From Cladocopium goreaui (taxonomy: Eukaryota > Sar > Dinophyceae > Suessiales > Symbiodiniaceae): a DNA stretch of 64,000 nucleotides. A program made the translations under genes and the position numbers. Where the stretch lies: NCBI GenBank assembly GCA_947184155.2, contig CAMXCT020001446.1:1-64000 (forward strand), in the 5' to 3' direction. This document shows, one piece after another, positions 30,287-40,863 of the stretch; positions within the stretch are counted from its first letter, which is position 1, and each line of letters begins with the position of its first letter. The notes below the pieces were generated by a model. It had not been told where the DNA came from. It searched no databases and saw only the letters and a program-made list of their open reading frames with translations.

Positions 30287-30920
30287 TCAGCCAAGTTTGT
30301 CTTTGATCTTATTCCACATAGAGCGAACATCTTCCTCGGACTTGCCCATCTTGGTCGCGATCACCTTCCATGAAAATCGAGACTTCTCGTCAGCCTTCAA
30401 TGTGCGTAGTTTCTGCTTGTCTTCGAACGTCCAGAGTGACAATGGGCTCGAGGAGCGGGATCGGGATTGGTCACGTCGGCGACGACGCTTGGCAGGCGCC
30501 TTTGGGGCGGATTTGGCTTTCTGTTTCCGATTCGGTGGTGATGGTGTTCGCGTAGACAACTTCGAGGGTGCAGGTAGGACATCAGGTGACGGAGCGGCAA
30601 CATGGTGGTGTGGCTCAGGGAGATGGGTTTCCACCAGTTCATCCATAAGTGCCTCTTCTTCCACCAGATCCGGCGATGGAATGGGGGCATTGTCAATGAA
30701 GGCGTTGGTCTGGTCCGAATAATGTGGTCGTAGCCCATCAGGTTGATTCCATACGTCTGTACTGGGAAGAGGAGTAGGTTCAATGTTGGGAATGAGAGTG
30801 GGTGGTAGTAGCGCCATTGCTCGATGTAGTAGAAGGTAAGCATGGTGAACATCATGAAGAAATTGAAAAAAACACTGGTTCTTGAATCGGAATCGACGTC
30901 GTAGGAGGCGAAGAAGCCAT
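30287..30920 (-). pseudogene. Copy 3 ORF4 (Myb/SANT-like), frameshifted early
   Basis: From MASSPPTTSIPIQEPVF the frame is lost after about 18 codons. There is an extra A in an A-run at about 30866-30873, where copies 1 and 2 read GAAGAAAC or GAGAAAC. The remaining protein, from FLHDVHHAYLLLHRAM to MWNKIKDKLG, is intact in the next frame, so a product started elsewhere could still carry the Myb-like domain. Copies 2 and 3 are therefore broken at different places in the same ORF. Confidence 0.74.
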
Positions 30921-31091
30921 GACAATGCGTCGAATATGGGCCAACAAGTGAAGAAACCGAGTTTGAGAATAAGCCAGCTGGAAAAGCACTAGTCCAAATC
31001 CTATAAATTCACATGTAGTCCAAATAGGTGAAACGGTCTGCAAGATGTGAGTAGTGAAACGTAAGTGCCAGCAGCAGAACGGTTCAGGATT

Positions 31092-33848
31092 TTACCACAA
31101 TGAGGAAACGTGTAAATATTGACGAATCGGCTTTGAGGCAACGACAAGATCGGACTCGGTAAAACCTGCAGCTCTGTACAAACGGTGCAATGCGGCAAAA
31201 CCTCGTGTCCGTTCGTGTGCAGGGTGCGCGCATTTGGCGACCAGGAATAATCGTGAAACAAAACCCGAAAGTTGGACCGTCAAAGGTGATGCGGAGAATG
31301 GCGCCATGACCTGGTTGAAGTCGCGTGGAGGGCTATAACGAAGGGCGAAAGGCTCGAACTCGATGCAAAAGCCCAAGAACTCCTGGTCCGGTTCCGTTTC
31401 CAAAATGATTGGATTGCCGTAGAACTCCGGGTGAAGAAAATTGGCGAAGCAGATTTCGTAGTCCCAGCTGGGGTCCGACAAGCACAATCTGTTGTCCACA
31501 TAGCGAAGGAGGCGAGCTGTAAGATCCATGGTGTGGAGTGTGGTGCGGTAGGTTCGGTACCAGATTTCTTCCGAGAGTGCGACGACCATCATGCACAGTG
31601 CTGGACCCAGTGGGGAGCCCATAGGGGAGCCCCGGATTTGTTCAAAAACCGTAGTGCCAATGGAGAATTGAGTCATCTTCAAAGACATAAGGATGATGCG
31701 TTCGATGTCCCGAATGAAGATCTTCCTGGTCACATTGAGTGTACGACACGTGCGGCCTTTTACTACGTCCCCGGTGGTGTTGCCCGGGGTTGCCTTAACA
31801 GAGATGATCTCGTCCGGGTCGGTGTTCATGAGGGTCGAGAGGAACTGCAATGTTAGGCGCCAGCTAGCGATGAAGCGGTCAGTGTCAATGCTTGTGAAAA
31901 AGCCCGCAAGATCTTGGTTGTGTATTCGTGGAGTGGGAAGCGAATCAAAGTCGGTATCCTTGAGGAGCTTGATGAGATCAAATACATCGCCCCGTGCCAG
32001 GTTGTGGGGAAGCGCTTGGGGCAGAAGGTTGTAGATCAGCTTGGCAATGCAATTCAACATTGGTCGAAAAGGTGCCGTGAAGAAGCTGACAATGGGTCGC
32101 CCGGCCTTGAACTGTTTCTTCCGTTTGGGGAGAACATAGGCATTCGGTAGGTCTCGTCCAGCCCCCAGTGCCCATGGGTATGTTTTGCCAAATTGGCGGT
32201 TGATCTCGGCGATGGTCTTCTCGATGATGTTACTCGGGCTCTGCTCCAACTTGCGAAATACCAACGGATCGGCGAAGGTGGTGGTGAGGCACTGGAAGTA
32301 GAGTACGGGGCAGTAGATCCGTAGGGATGTAGCTCGCTTGTCCTCGTTGTGGAAGATGGCTTCTGGGAAGAGACGTTTGAAGCAGCCGATGTCTTTGTGA
32401 GTGATGTGGTTGTTGAGGGTGTAATAATGGGATTGAATAGAGCGGTGCCAAAGCTCATCAATATGGGACTTTTGTAGGGAAGGGAGTGAGTTCCGGGTAG
32501 TCCACGTCCGCAAAGCCAGGCGAAGCGATGTCTGGATTTCCTTGGAAGGTGGGAAGATTTTGTTTTGAAGTGATCCAGTCGCAATGGATGTGTGTGGGCC
32601 GTCGTCGAAATGTAGGTTGTCGCCGTCCAGGACCAAGTGGTGATCGGATTGGGGAACGTGAAGGGCATGAGGTCGAAGGACATCGCAGGCACACTTTGGG
32701 GTTTCGCCATCAGCCCATCTTGTAGCGGCTTCTTTGTGATTGCACAGGCTGTCCATCACCGAGGGGAACTTTGTGAAAACAACTGCCGTGGAAGGAGTCT
32801 GCAAAGTGGTGTTGTAATGTCGAGTTTGATGAACGTGGGAGGTGAGCAGCCGCCGGAGGTCCCGAGTCCAGTTTGGGCATAGTAACCAAGGTGCACGAAG
32901 AGGAACCGGTTTTCTGACTCGTTTGGCCTTCCAAAAGGTCAAAGCTCGGTCGATGGCATTGATGGCGTACGACCTTTGGGGTTCTCCTAGGTTGTTGGCA
33001 AGACGTCGGATAAAATAGCAGCCCTGGACCCCAATTTCGTTGGATCGGAGTTTCTTCTCCATGTGGAAGCGTCTGACGGAGTTACTACCCAGATCCTGAA
33101 TAATCTCCCAGAGTTGTACTCGTCGATGGAAGAGAGGACTGTGAAGAGCGTGTCGAACGTGATGGGGTGTAGATCGCCAGCGAAGTTTCCGCCACAAGGA
33201 AAAGGCTCCAAATTGTCGGGAGGCGGAAAATTTGGTACGTGCTATGAGGCCCTTTCGGCAGTTGAAAAACTGGTAAATAAACGGAGTATTCAATCGAGGT
33301 TGCCACAATTGAATTAAGGCCTGTTCCAAGGCCCAAAAGTTGGATTTATTGGTGATCGGGAAAACAGACCACATCCAGAAATTGTCAAATCTGCACCAAA
33401 ACCGTAAGGCAACTTCGGCCAGCACGAATTTATGTTGTTGCACTTGCAGAAATTTCCGATAGCGAGAGTGTTCACGGTCCAAAACAAACGAAGACGTGGA
33501 ACCAACATAAAACTTAGGTTGAAAATTAGCAATGTGGCTGAAACGAATATACACCGCCTGAGGGTGCTTGAAACATTGAAGGGCGACTGACAAGTCATCC
33601 CAGGATTTGCAAAAGAAAATACTCTGCATCGGAGTGCCTTTGAGCAAGGCTTGGAGTTTCGGATTGGCCCGTGGATGTAATAACACATATTGGCCCATCA
33701 ATACCGTTTGGAGCATCCGAAAAGCAAAAAAGACATCAACAGAAGGGGACAACGTGAAAGGAGTCAATAGTGCAAGAACCAGAATACAAGAATGAGCCAC
33801 GGCCAAAGTTCGCATAATGTTGGCTACTTTTGAGCCAGAGGATTTCAA
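31092..33848 (-). CDS. Copy 3 ORF3, GIY-YIG + Penelope-like RT, intact
   Basis: 918 aa. One Tyr codon is missing next to FPI-TNKSNFW (in-frame 3-bp deletion) relative to copies 1 and 2, between the YVG and ALEQ landmarks of the endonuclease part, so it probably shortens a loop. RT motifs A, B (GSPMGSPLGP, with Ser to Gly at one place) and C (RYVDNRL) are kept. The frame is open back to the ORF2 UGA through CTA GCA GCC TAT, as in copy 2. Confidence 0.87.
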   Translation of the reverse strand: MKSSGSKVANIMRTLAVAHSCILVLALLTPFTLSPSVDVFFAFRMLQTVLMGQYVLLHPRANPKLQALLKGTPMQSIFFCKSWDDLSVALQCFKHPQAVYIRFSHIANFQPKFYVGSTSSFVLDREHSRYRKFLQVQQHKFVLAEVALRFWCRFDNFWMWSVFPITNKSNFWALEQALIQLWQPRLNTPFIYQFFNCRKGLIARTKFSASRQFGAFSLWRKLRWRSTPHHVRHALHSPLFHRRVQLWEIIQDLGSNSVRRFHMEKKLRSNEIGVQGCYFIRRLANNLGEPQRSYAINAIDRALTFWKAKRVRKPVPLRAPWLLCPNWTRDLRRLLTSHVHQTRHYNTTLQTPSTAVVFTKFPSVMDSLCNHKEAATRWADGETPKCACDVLRPHALHVPQSDHHLVLDGDNLHFDDGPHTSIATGSLQNKIFPPSKEIQTSLRLALRTWTTRNSLPSLQKSHIDELWHRSIQSHYYTLNNHITHKDIGCFKRLFPEAIFHNEDKRATSLRIYCPVLYFQCLTTTFADPLVFRKLEQSPSNIIEKTIAEINRQFGKTYPWALGAGRDLPNAYVLPKRKKQFKAGRPIVSFFTAPFRPMLNCIAKLIYNLLPQALPHNLARGDVFDLIKLLKDTDFDSLPTPRIHNQDLAGFFTSIDTDRFIASWRLTLQFLSTLMNTDPDEIISVKATPGNTTGDVVKGRTCRTLNVTRKIFIRDIERIILMSLKMTQFSIGTTVFEQIRGSPMGSPLGPALCMMVVALSEEIWYRTYRTTLHTMDLTARLLRYVDNRLCLSDPSWDYEICFANFLHPEFYGNPIILETEPDQEFLGFCIEFEPFALRYSPPRDFNQVMAPFSASPLTVQLSGFVSRLFLVAKCAHPAHERTRGFAALHRLYRAAGFTESDLVVASKPIRQYLHVSSLW

Positions 33849-33860
33849 ATAGGCTGCTAG

Positions 33861-35165
33861 TCAGGATTGCATCAATAACGCCACCGTCATGACCTTGAGG
33901 ACGACTTCATCCCTGGAGGCCCCCTTGTGCTTGCAGGGGTCGATACCCATGGCCACGCTTGCGCGTTGGATGGTTTTTGAAGCATCATCAGGTTGGTTTT
34001 GCCACCATTCATTGACCTTTTCCAAGTTCTTCTCCAGGATGTCCTGTTTGGGCTGTGGTAGCTTCAAGGCTTTCAACCACTTGGTGTATTGAGTGTCCGA
34101 CAATGATGTGGGTTGGTTGTCAACGAGCCAAGTGTTCACGGAGCCCGGAGAGATAAGCAGAGTTGAGGGGTCAAAGGTCGTAGAAGCGGCAGGTTGTCCT
34201 TGAAGTGCGCGTCCTATCGGTGTCGTGGCCGGAGTGGAGCCCGGAGGTGCCGTAGCTGGTGAGGTAGTAGCGGCCGATTTTACCTTGGCCAGTTCTGCCT
34301 CCAGTTCAAGAATGCGTTGTTGGCTTGCCACGTCAGCAGAAGGTTGAGTCGGGAGCCAAGATTGGAGAAGTTGAGCAACATCTTTGGCCATGTTTTGGGT
34401 GGCTTCCTTCTGGTTGAGACATTGGCCTGCTGAACGAGCTCGAAATGTAGCAAGTTTGTCCAAGTCTACATTGCGGGTGCGTAGTTGTGATACCAATTCG
34501 GCCACAAATACTGTAGTGCCTATGTTGTCAAAAGGAAGGACGAAGGTTTCTCTTCCGTATGCAACTCGGCGAAGCCAAGTATTGTGTAAGCCCTGGTACA
34601 AGAACTTCCAGAGTGGGACTTGTAAAGGATCCATCCCGTCAATGTCCTTGTAGCTTGAAAATCTGCTCTGTCGGATTCTGGAAGGGAAGTCCAAACCATT
34701 GATCTTGTTGGAGTCGTGGAAGTCGACATCAGGTTTCCAGTTCTCCACTGGTGGGATTTCAATTGGTCTGCATGTATATCCTTCGTTGACAGAGGAACTT
34801 GCTCCTAGGGATGACATAGGTCTCGGTGATCTCGGTGTAAAAGGGTGACGTTGAGGTGCAAAGTTGGCGTTGTTGGGAGGTGTCTGTGAGCTCGGAGGTG
34901 GCGTGGGCGGAAAAGGTGCCATAGGTGAAGTCCATGGTGGGTGTGTTGGGAACGATGGAGACGTAGGTGGCGGAGGCGGTATTCCGGATGGGTTCCAAAA
35001 AGGTCGATGGGTCGTCATGGCATAGTGCATCGGGCCACGGAACGCCGGTACTGCTTGGTGCCATCCATGTTGGTGAGGAGGTGGTGTGCGCGAGCGATCC
35101 GGCTGGAAAGGAGGAATTCCATTCACATCCGCGCTGAATTGGGAGATCTGGTCCTGGGACGCCAT
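33861..35165 (-). CDS. Copy 3 ORF2, Gag-like protein (434 aa), intact
   Basis: Again 434 aa from MASQDQISQFSAD. It ends ..VALLMQS UGA CUAG with ORF3 in frame. Differences from copy 2 are mostly in the Pro-rich head. The globular region and the QQRILELEAELAK segment are identical. The upstream spacer to ORF1 (about 350 bp) keeps a conserved block (GCATTGTTACTCCAAAA... on the plus strand) also seen at 6275 and 19343, which may be a 5' UTR or trans-splice region. Confidence 0.83.
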   Translation of the reverse strand: MASQDQISQFSADVNGIPPFQPDRSRTPPPHQHGWHQAVPAFRGPMHYAMTTHRPFWNPSGIPPPPPTSPSFPTHPPWTSPMAPFPPTPPPSSQTPPNNANFAPQRHPFTPRSPRPMSSLGASSSVNEGYTCRPIEIPPVENWKPDVDFHDSNKINGLDFPSRIRQSRFSSYKDIDGMDPLQVPLWKFLYQGLHNTWLRRVAYGRETFVLPFDNIGTTVFVAELVSQLRTRNVDLDKLATFRARSAGQCLNQKEATQNMAKDVAQLLQSWLPTQPSADVASQQRILELEAELAKVKSAATTSPATAPPGSTPATTPIGRALQGQPAASTTFDPSTLLISPGSVNTWLVDNQPTSLSDTQYTKWLKALKLPQPKQDILEKNLEKVNEWWQNQPDDASKTIQRASVAMGIDPCKHKGASRDEVVLKVMTVALLMQS

Positions 35166-35512
35166 GGTGTAGACAAGGTCGCGAAATAATAGGTCAAAGA
35201 GAGCTCGAACTACCGATTGAAAGCTGCGGAAGATGTCGAGGTGAGACAATAGTAGTGTGCGGCTGAAATAGTGTGAAACATAATACGAGGTCTCAGTATG
35301 TGAAACATGAAGTGAAAAACGAAGCGGGCGAACGGATCAACAATCATGAGCATGCAGCAGTTCACAAACCTTTTGAGGAAGAAGTGGCGTCAATACCGGA
35401 TGTCGGGAGAAGCATTGTTACTCCAAAATGATCGGGCGGGGCCACTAGGCTCATTGTATCGCTGGCGTAGAATAGTCAATACCTGTTCCGGTGCTCCTCA
35501 AAGATAAAGAAT

Positions 35513-38140
35513 TCACCAGCGGGATTTGGAGTGGTAGGTCGAATGTCGAGAACGAGGTCGGCCTTCGTGGTACTGGTCTCGAGAGTGGCCTTCATGATAT
35601 GTGGAGCGGTGGTCTCGGCGATGATAGGTCGAGTCATCCCACGAAGCATTGTCGTGCCAAGATCGGCGAGTATGATCCCGAGAGCCAGACGTAGTTGTCT
35701 CGCGGTGGCGGGGTGTGTCTCGAGAGTCGTCTGGATGTGTTTCCGAAGGGCCTGGGGGGTCGGCAGGAGGATCAGGTCGTGCTGGACGTCCGTGATCGTC
35801 AGGAGGTTCCGAAGGTGCATTGGTCTCCGTTGTCTGGTGTGTGATCAAGCTCGGGAAAACGGAGTGAGTGGAGGCAACATAGCATATGGATGCCGCGCTT
35901 GAGTTCATAGCTGTTGCATTGTCTTTGCCCTTGGCTATGCCCGTAAGGTTGCACAAGGGTTGAATTTGGTCATTTCCTCCAGCAAGGGCACGGATGCATT
36001 TTGGTGAGCGGCAAATGGCCAGCAGGCCTGATGGGTTTTGTCCTTTGCCAATTTTGTAGAGCTGAGAGGTACAGATCTTGACAGCATAGCCGGGGAGGTT
36101 GTCGATGTCTGCGATCTCAGAGGACATTCCGAAAAACCCGTAACATGGGTATTGAGTTGGCATGCCAGCTTCGTTTTTTGTCCAAGTTGCCGGGCGAATG
36201 CAATCTTCCGCCAGAATTTTTGGCAACTGTTTCCCAACTCGTTTTGTGGTAGATCAGGTAGGTGCCCATGTGTTCGCCACGGTAGATTGGTTTCTTTGGA
36301 AATCCTGTGGGTACCGTGATGGTCAGCAGGTTCTCTGGCTCGATGTAGAAGGCCTGTGTTTGCCTCGCAAGGTCGATGTCCAGCAAGTTGGATTGTGCAA
36401 AGGCTCTAGCAATGTTCCTGACGGTGGCTTGGCTTGCTTTGATATAAATACGATGGTTGTTGACGGTACGGTATGGTTGAGCCAGCTGTTCGAACATCGC
36501 GTCGACGAATTGGTTGAAGAGCTGCAAGATAGCCGGAGTCAATGATTGGCGTAGAGGGACAACATGGTCGGGTCCAAGCTCCGTCAGGCAGCGGACCCTA
36601 AGGGGGTCATTGGCTGCCTCAACCATTTCACTGAGGTCGATGTCATTCGTGTCGAACTTGGTGATCGAAATCGTGTCGGCAACCTCAGAGTTTTCACTGT
36701 CGCCGTCAGGAAGTCGGAAGGACACAGCGCCAAGTGGTGCTGAAGTGTGGGTTGGTGGGTTGGTTGGTGGTTCCGGTGGTGGTGGATCGGCAGGAGAATT
36801 GGGTCGAGTATTGTGGTGATGGTAGTTGCCGGTGTAGTGACTGTCGTTCCATTTACCCCAGGTGTCATCAGCATCGGGAGTGGGGATGTAGTTCGGATTC
36901 GATGGGTTCGCAGCTGGTCGAAGTACGACTTCACGGCCTCTGGATCGGTGGCGGGGCGTCGCGGAACGTGGACGTGGGCGAGATCGATGACGTCGAGGAA
37001 CCACGGGAGAGCGGCGTCGTGGTGGTGAGCGTCGTCTGTATGGAGATGGGGTTCTGCGTCCCTTGTCGGGTTTCGTGGATGATCGATGACGAGGGAGAGG
37101 AGAACGAGGTCGCTCTGCACGTGGAGGAGAATAGCGATGGCGATGAGAATGTACAGAAGGTCGATGGGAACGTGGTCGTGGAGTCCTAGATCTTGGTCGG
37201 CGTGTTGGGGATGATGGAACTTGTAGTTGGTGAGGAGGAGCAATGGCTGGGGCTTGAACAATGCGAAGGTCCGGAACGTCAGGTTCGGTAGGTCTGGCTT
37301 TCGGTGCGGGTGGAGGTGTGGCTATCAGTGGTGGCACGGGCGTAGGTGGTGGTATTTGTGGAATAGGGTTCGGTGGAGGTCCATCTTGTTGGAGAAGTAG
37401 CTGACGTTGTTCTTGGGCTCGTTGAGTATCCATGATCACTTGTTGCTGAGCTTGAATAAGTCGAACCGATTCCGCAAGTTGCTGTGTAGTGGAACCCAAT
37501 GCGACCAGTTCGGGTGGCACGGATGACGTCGGTGCTGCCGTGGGTGTTGGTGGTGTAGTCGAAGGAGGGGCTTTTGAAGCTGGCCTGCGCGGTCGATCTA
37601 TTCTTTTGTCAGAGCGAGGCCTGGGAGCTGCCTTAACTGCAGGAGGCCGTGGAGGAGGTTCATCTGGAGAGACCATCAATGCGTCCGTTTGTAATGGAGG
37701 TTGAATGTGATGAGGTGGGTAAGGAGAACTTGGCAAAGGTGTCGGTGGCATAGTCGATGTAGGTGGTGGAGTCGATGCAGGAGATGGAGTCGGAGGAGAA
37801 GGCCAGGCAGTTGGAACGGTGGGTGCCGTAGGAGATGGGAAAGTCGAAGGAACGGTGTGCACCATAGTGGGTTCGGGGGCCAAAGGCGAAGGCATGGTGG
37901 GAACGAGCTGTGGGCCTGGTACTGCATGAGGAGCCGGAGACAATGAGGCAAACGGCAACGATGTTCGTGTTGATGTAGACGGCATGGCATGATCGAAGCT
38001 GAAGAAGACCATGTAGGATGCAAGGCCGAAGGATGTCCAAATAGATGTGCGGTCTGCGATGATTGCGGCCACGTCGAAGATGCGTTCGTAGGCTGCGGTG
38101 GAGCAGGCCATGACGTCGGAGGAGTGGTCCACGGATACAT
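35513..38140 (-). pseudogene. Copy 3 ORF1, broken by two frameshifts
   Basis: It begins like copy 1 (MYPWTTPPTSWPAPP). A duplicated GGCAT at about 37981-37990 shifts the frame near the Pro-rich head, and an extra T in a T-run at 36217-36221 shifts it again just before the ART-like block. The three parts together cover the whole of ORF1 as in copy 2, with the SR-like domain and the CYGFFGM segment recognisable. Both lesions are in short repeats, so assembly error should also be considered. Confidence 0.76.
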
Positions 38141-38676
38141 CGCTCACGAAGAATCATGAAAAATAACGCAAATGCAACGACAGGATTCAGTTCCTAGACC
38201 TACTGTTCGTGCAATTGTGCCATAACAGGCCCGATGTCAGGTCGTGCCCCGATGGCATAAAACAGCTTCCAAGTTCCAACGAATTAGATGCACAATATGT
38301 TTCACCTCACCAGAAAACCAAAAGGAAGAATACCACACCTGAAAGTCGTGTGCCTGCCTGATTCATATGTCGTGATTTGATGCAACGGTGCTATAAAGTT
38401 GCTGCAAAAAACGGAGGTTTGTGGTTGTTCAGTACGGCATCCCGAGGAAGAATGCATCTCTCAAGGTTCTCATGGGACCGCAGGAGCAGCGGGACACTCA
38501 AAAAATGGTGCAGAACAGAAAGGCTGACTGTTTCGCTTTACTTAGATGAATTACTAAATTAAAATGTGTTAATTCGGCAGTCAGGACAGTCATCACTCAC
38601 CCTAAAAAGGGTTGCCTCAAATGGCTCCATGGCACCATGTCGGAGCTGCCACACAAGGGCCCAAGAGCGTCCCGAT

Positions 38677-38768
38677 GCAGGTACACACCGGAGCGTCCCC
38701 CAGTGCATCCCCCGTCATATCCCAGCTTCATTGGACCAGGTTGGAAATGACGGGCCTGGCCCCCCTGC
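38677..38768 (-). ncRNA. Pseudoknot motif PK9
   Basis: Same variant as PK7. It sits immediately after a junction that fuses the leader to the middle of an A-like module, so the 5' part of that module is missing here while the pseudoknot is complete. Confidence 0.65.
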
Positions 38769-39301
38769 ATTATTTATAAATATATATATATATAAATCTA
38801 GGTTAGAAAGGGAGAAGGACGAAGAAAGAAAAAAAGGAAGAAGTTTTACATCTATGCAGATGTTACACACACTAGACAAGAATGGATCATTATATGATCC
38901 GGCAGGAACTGAATCCTGAAACATGCAAACCAGCCTAGATTATTAGAAGAATAAAAGAGCCACTTGAGGTACTGCTCGAAAACGTTGTAGGGCATCCGAT
39001 ATTGTCAAACGTAGTCATAACCAGATCCATAGAGTTTTGACCAGCATGTTGAAATCCAAAATAATGTTTCGGCGATTGTTTCACAAAGTAACCCATGATT
39101 CGTCGGCGACAGGATCTCGGCGAAAATAGGTCAAAAAACATAATGCTGTCGGCGATATGGTTTCGGCGAAAATCTAAGGAAGGTTCTGATGCATGTAAAT
39201 TTTAAAATTGATTCCAGATTGCGACACCAGTGCAGCAAATTGTATAATATTGTGGTTGGGGTTCTTAGCTTGGCCCCTTGCTATGTCGGAAAAATACAAG
39301 C

Positions 39302-39394
39302 GCAGGTACGTCGGGATGATCAGTCCCGATATCACAATCTCAAACCACCGTCTTCGTTGGGCAGTGGATGGAATGAGATTCACTGCCCCCCTGC
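39302..39394 (-). ncRNA. Pseudoknot motif PK10
   Basis: Same variant as PK8: hairpin TCGGGA/TCCCGA, X AATCTCA/TGAGATT, Y GGGCAGTG/CACTGCCC. Confidence 0.72.
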
Positions 39395-40462
39395 AAATTA
39401 GTGAAAAACCAAAAAGAAGTTTTACATCTGTTCAGATGGTACACACACACACACTCGGCAGAAGCCGGGTCAACCCTGAAAGGCAAGAGGAAGAAAAAAG
39501 CGGACACACGACGGGCCGACGGCCAAAAAACAGCGCAGGAGGGGGAGGGGAACAGACGGACCTCCGGAACCAACCTACACGGCGAAACGGACCTGACAAA
39601 AACAGAGAACGCACCTGAACCCCACGACACATTACGGAGAAGCCGCCGGGAGGGTTATTTGGGACCAATGGGGATTAGTTGGTGAGGAAGCGGAAACAAC
39701 AAAATTAAAGGGACCCAGGTCCATTACTTAGAGGTCAAGCACGTTACTCCCTTGCCGGGACAGTGGTCAAGTCAAGCCACATGGGCATAAACGGCTGTTC
39801 AAGTTCCATCGAATTAGGTGCACAATATGTTCAACCTCACCAAAAACCAAAGAGACCACACCTGCAGGAAGAGGACATGCCTATTGCCTTGTCATGCATG
39901 GGCCATGTTGCTTGTCACAAGTTGGAGCTGGGAAAGGAATAGTTTCTGAATGTTCAGAACGGCTTCACGGCGAAGGAATGCAGATTCCAAGGGCTCACAA
40001 GGGACGATGGGAGCAGCAGGACGTTAAAAAAGGTGCAAAACCGTAAGGCCAACTGTTTCACTTTACTTAAACAAATTACCAGATTAAAATGTGTAAATTC
40101 GGAAGTCAAGTCAGTCGAAATTCACCCTAAACAGGGCTGCCTCAAATGGCTCCATGGCACCATGTCGGAGCCACCATGGAAATCACACTAGACAAGAATG
40201 GATCTTTATATCGATCCGATTGAGACCGGGGTCCCATGCATGCAACAACAGTGAATTGGAAAAAGGAGGAGATTGGTCCTGTTTGTTCATAATAGTAAGT
40301 CAACGTCGGCGAAAAGCAAAACCAGTAAATAAATACCTCGGCGAAATAGACGATCTCGGCGAAATAAATATATAAGAAGCGGGACCTCCAGCTGTCATTA
40401 ACGGACCCAGGAGCGTCCCCGGGACCCCCAGCTGCCACACAAGGGCCCAAGAGCGTCCCGAT

Positions 40463-40554
40463 GCAGGTACACACCGGAGCGTCCCCCAGTGCATCCCCCG
40501 TCATATCCCAGCTTCATTGGACCAGGTTGGAAATGACGGGCCTGGCCCCCCTGC
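40463..40554 (-). ncRNA. Pseudoknot motif PK11
   Basis: Same variant as PK7 and PK9, followed by a TA-dinucleotide tract and the ACATCT-ATGC-AGATGT hairpin near 40630. Confidence 0.65.
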
Positions 40555-40863
40555 ATTATTTATATATATATATATATAAATCTAGGTTAGAAAGGGAGAA
40601 GGACGAAGAAAGAAAAAAAGGAAGAAGTTTTACATCTATGCAGATGTTACACACACACACTTGACAGACCGTTTGTCGTCTATGAGTCACTTCTTGTTTC
40701 CCATCAAGGGATCTGGAGATTCCAGTTTAAGGCCTTTTTCAGCACAAAAGATTGAAACTGCTGTGATGAACTCTGTTCGAAAGAACTGCTGAAACGGATT
40801 CTGTTGTGTACATACTGAAGAAAAACAATCGCTCACTGAAACGGAATGAAATGACGAAAAACT

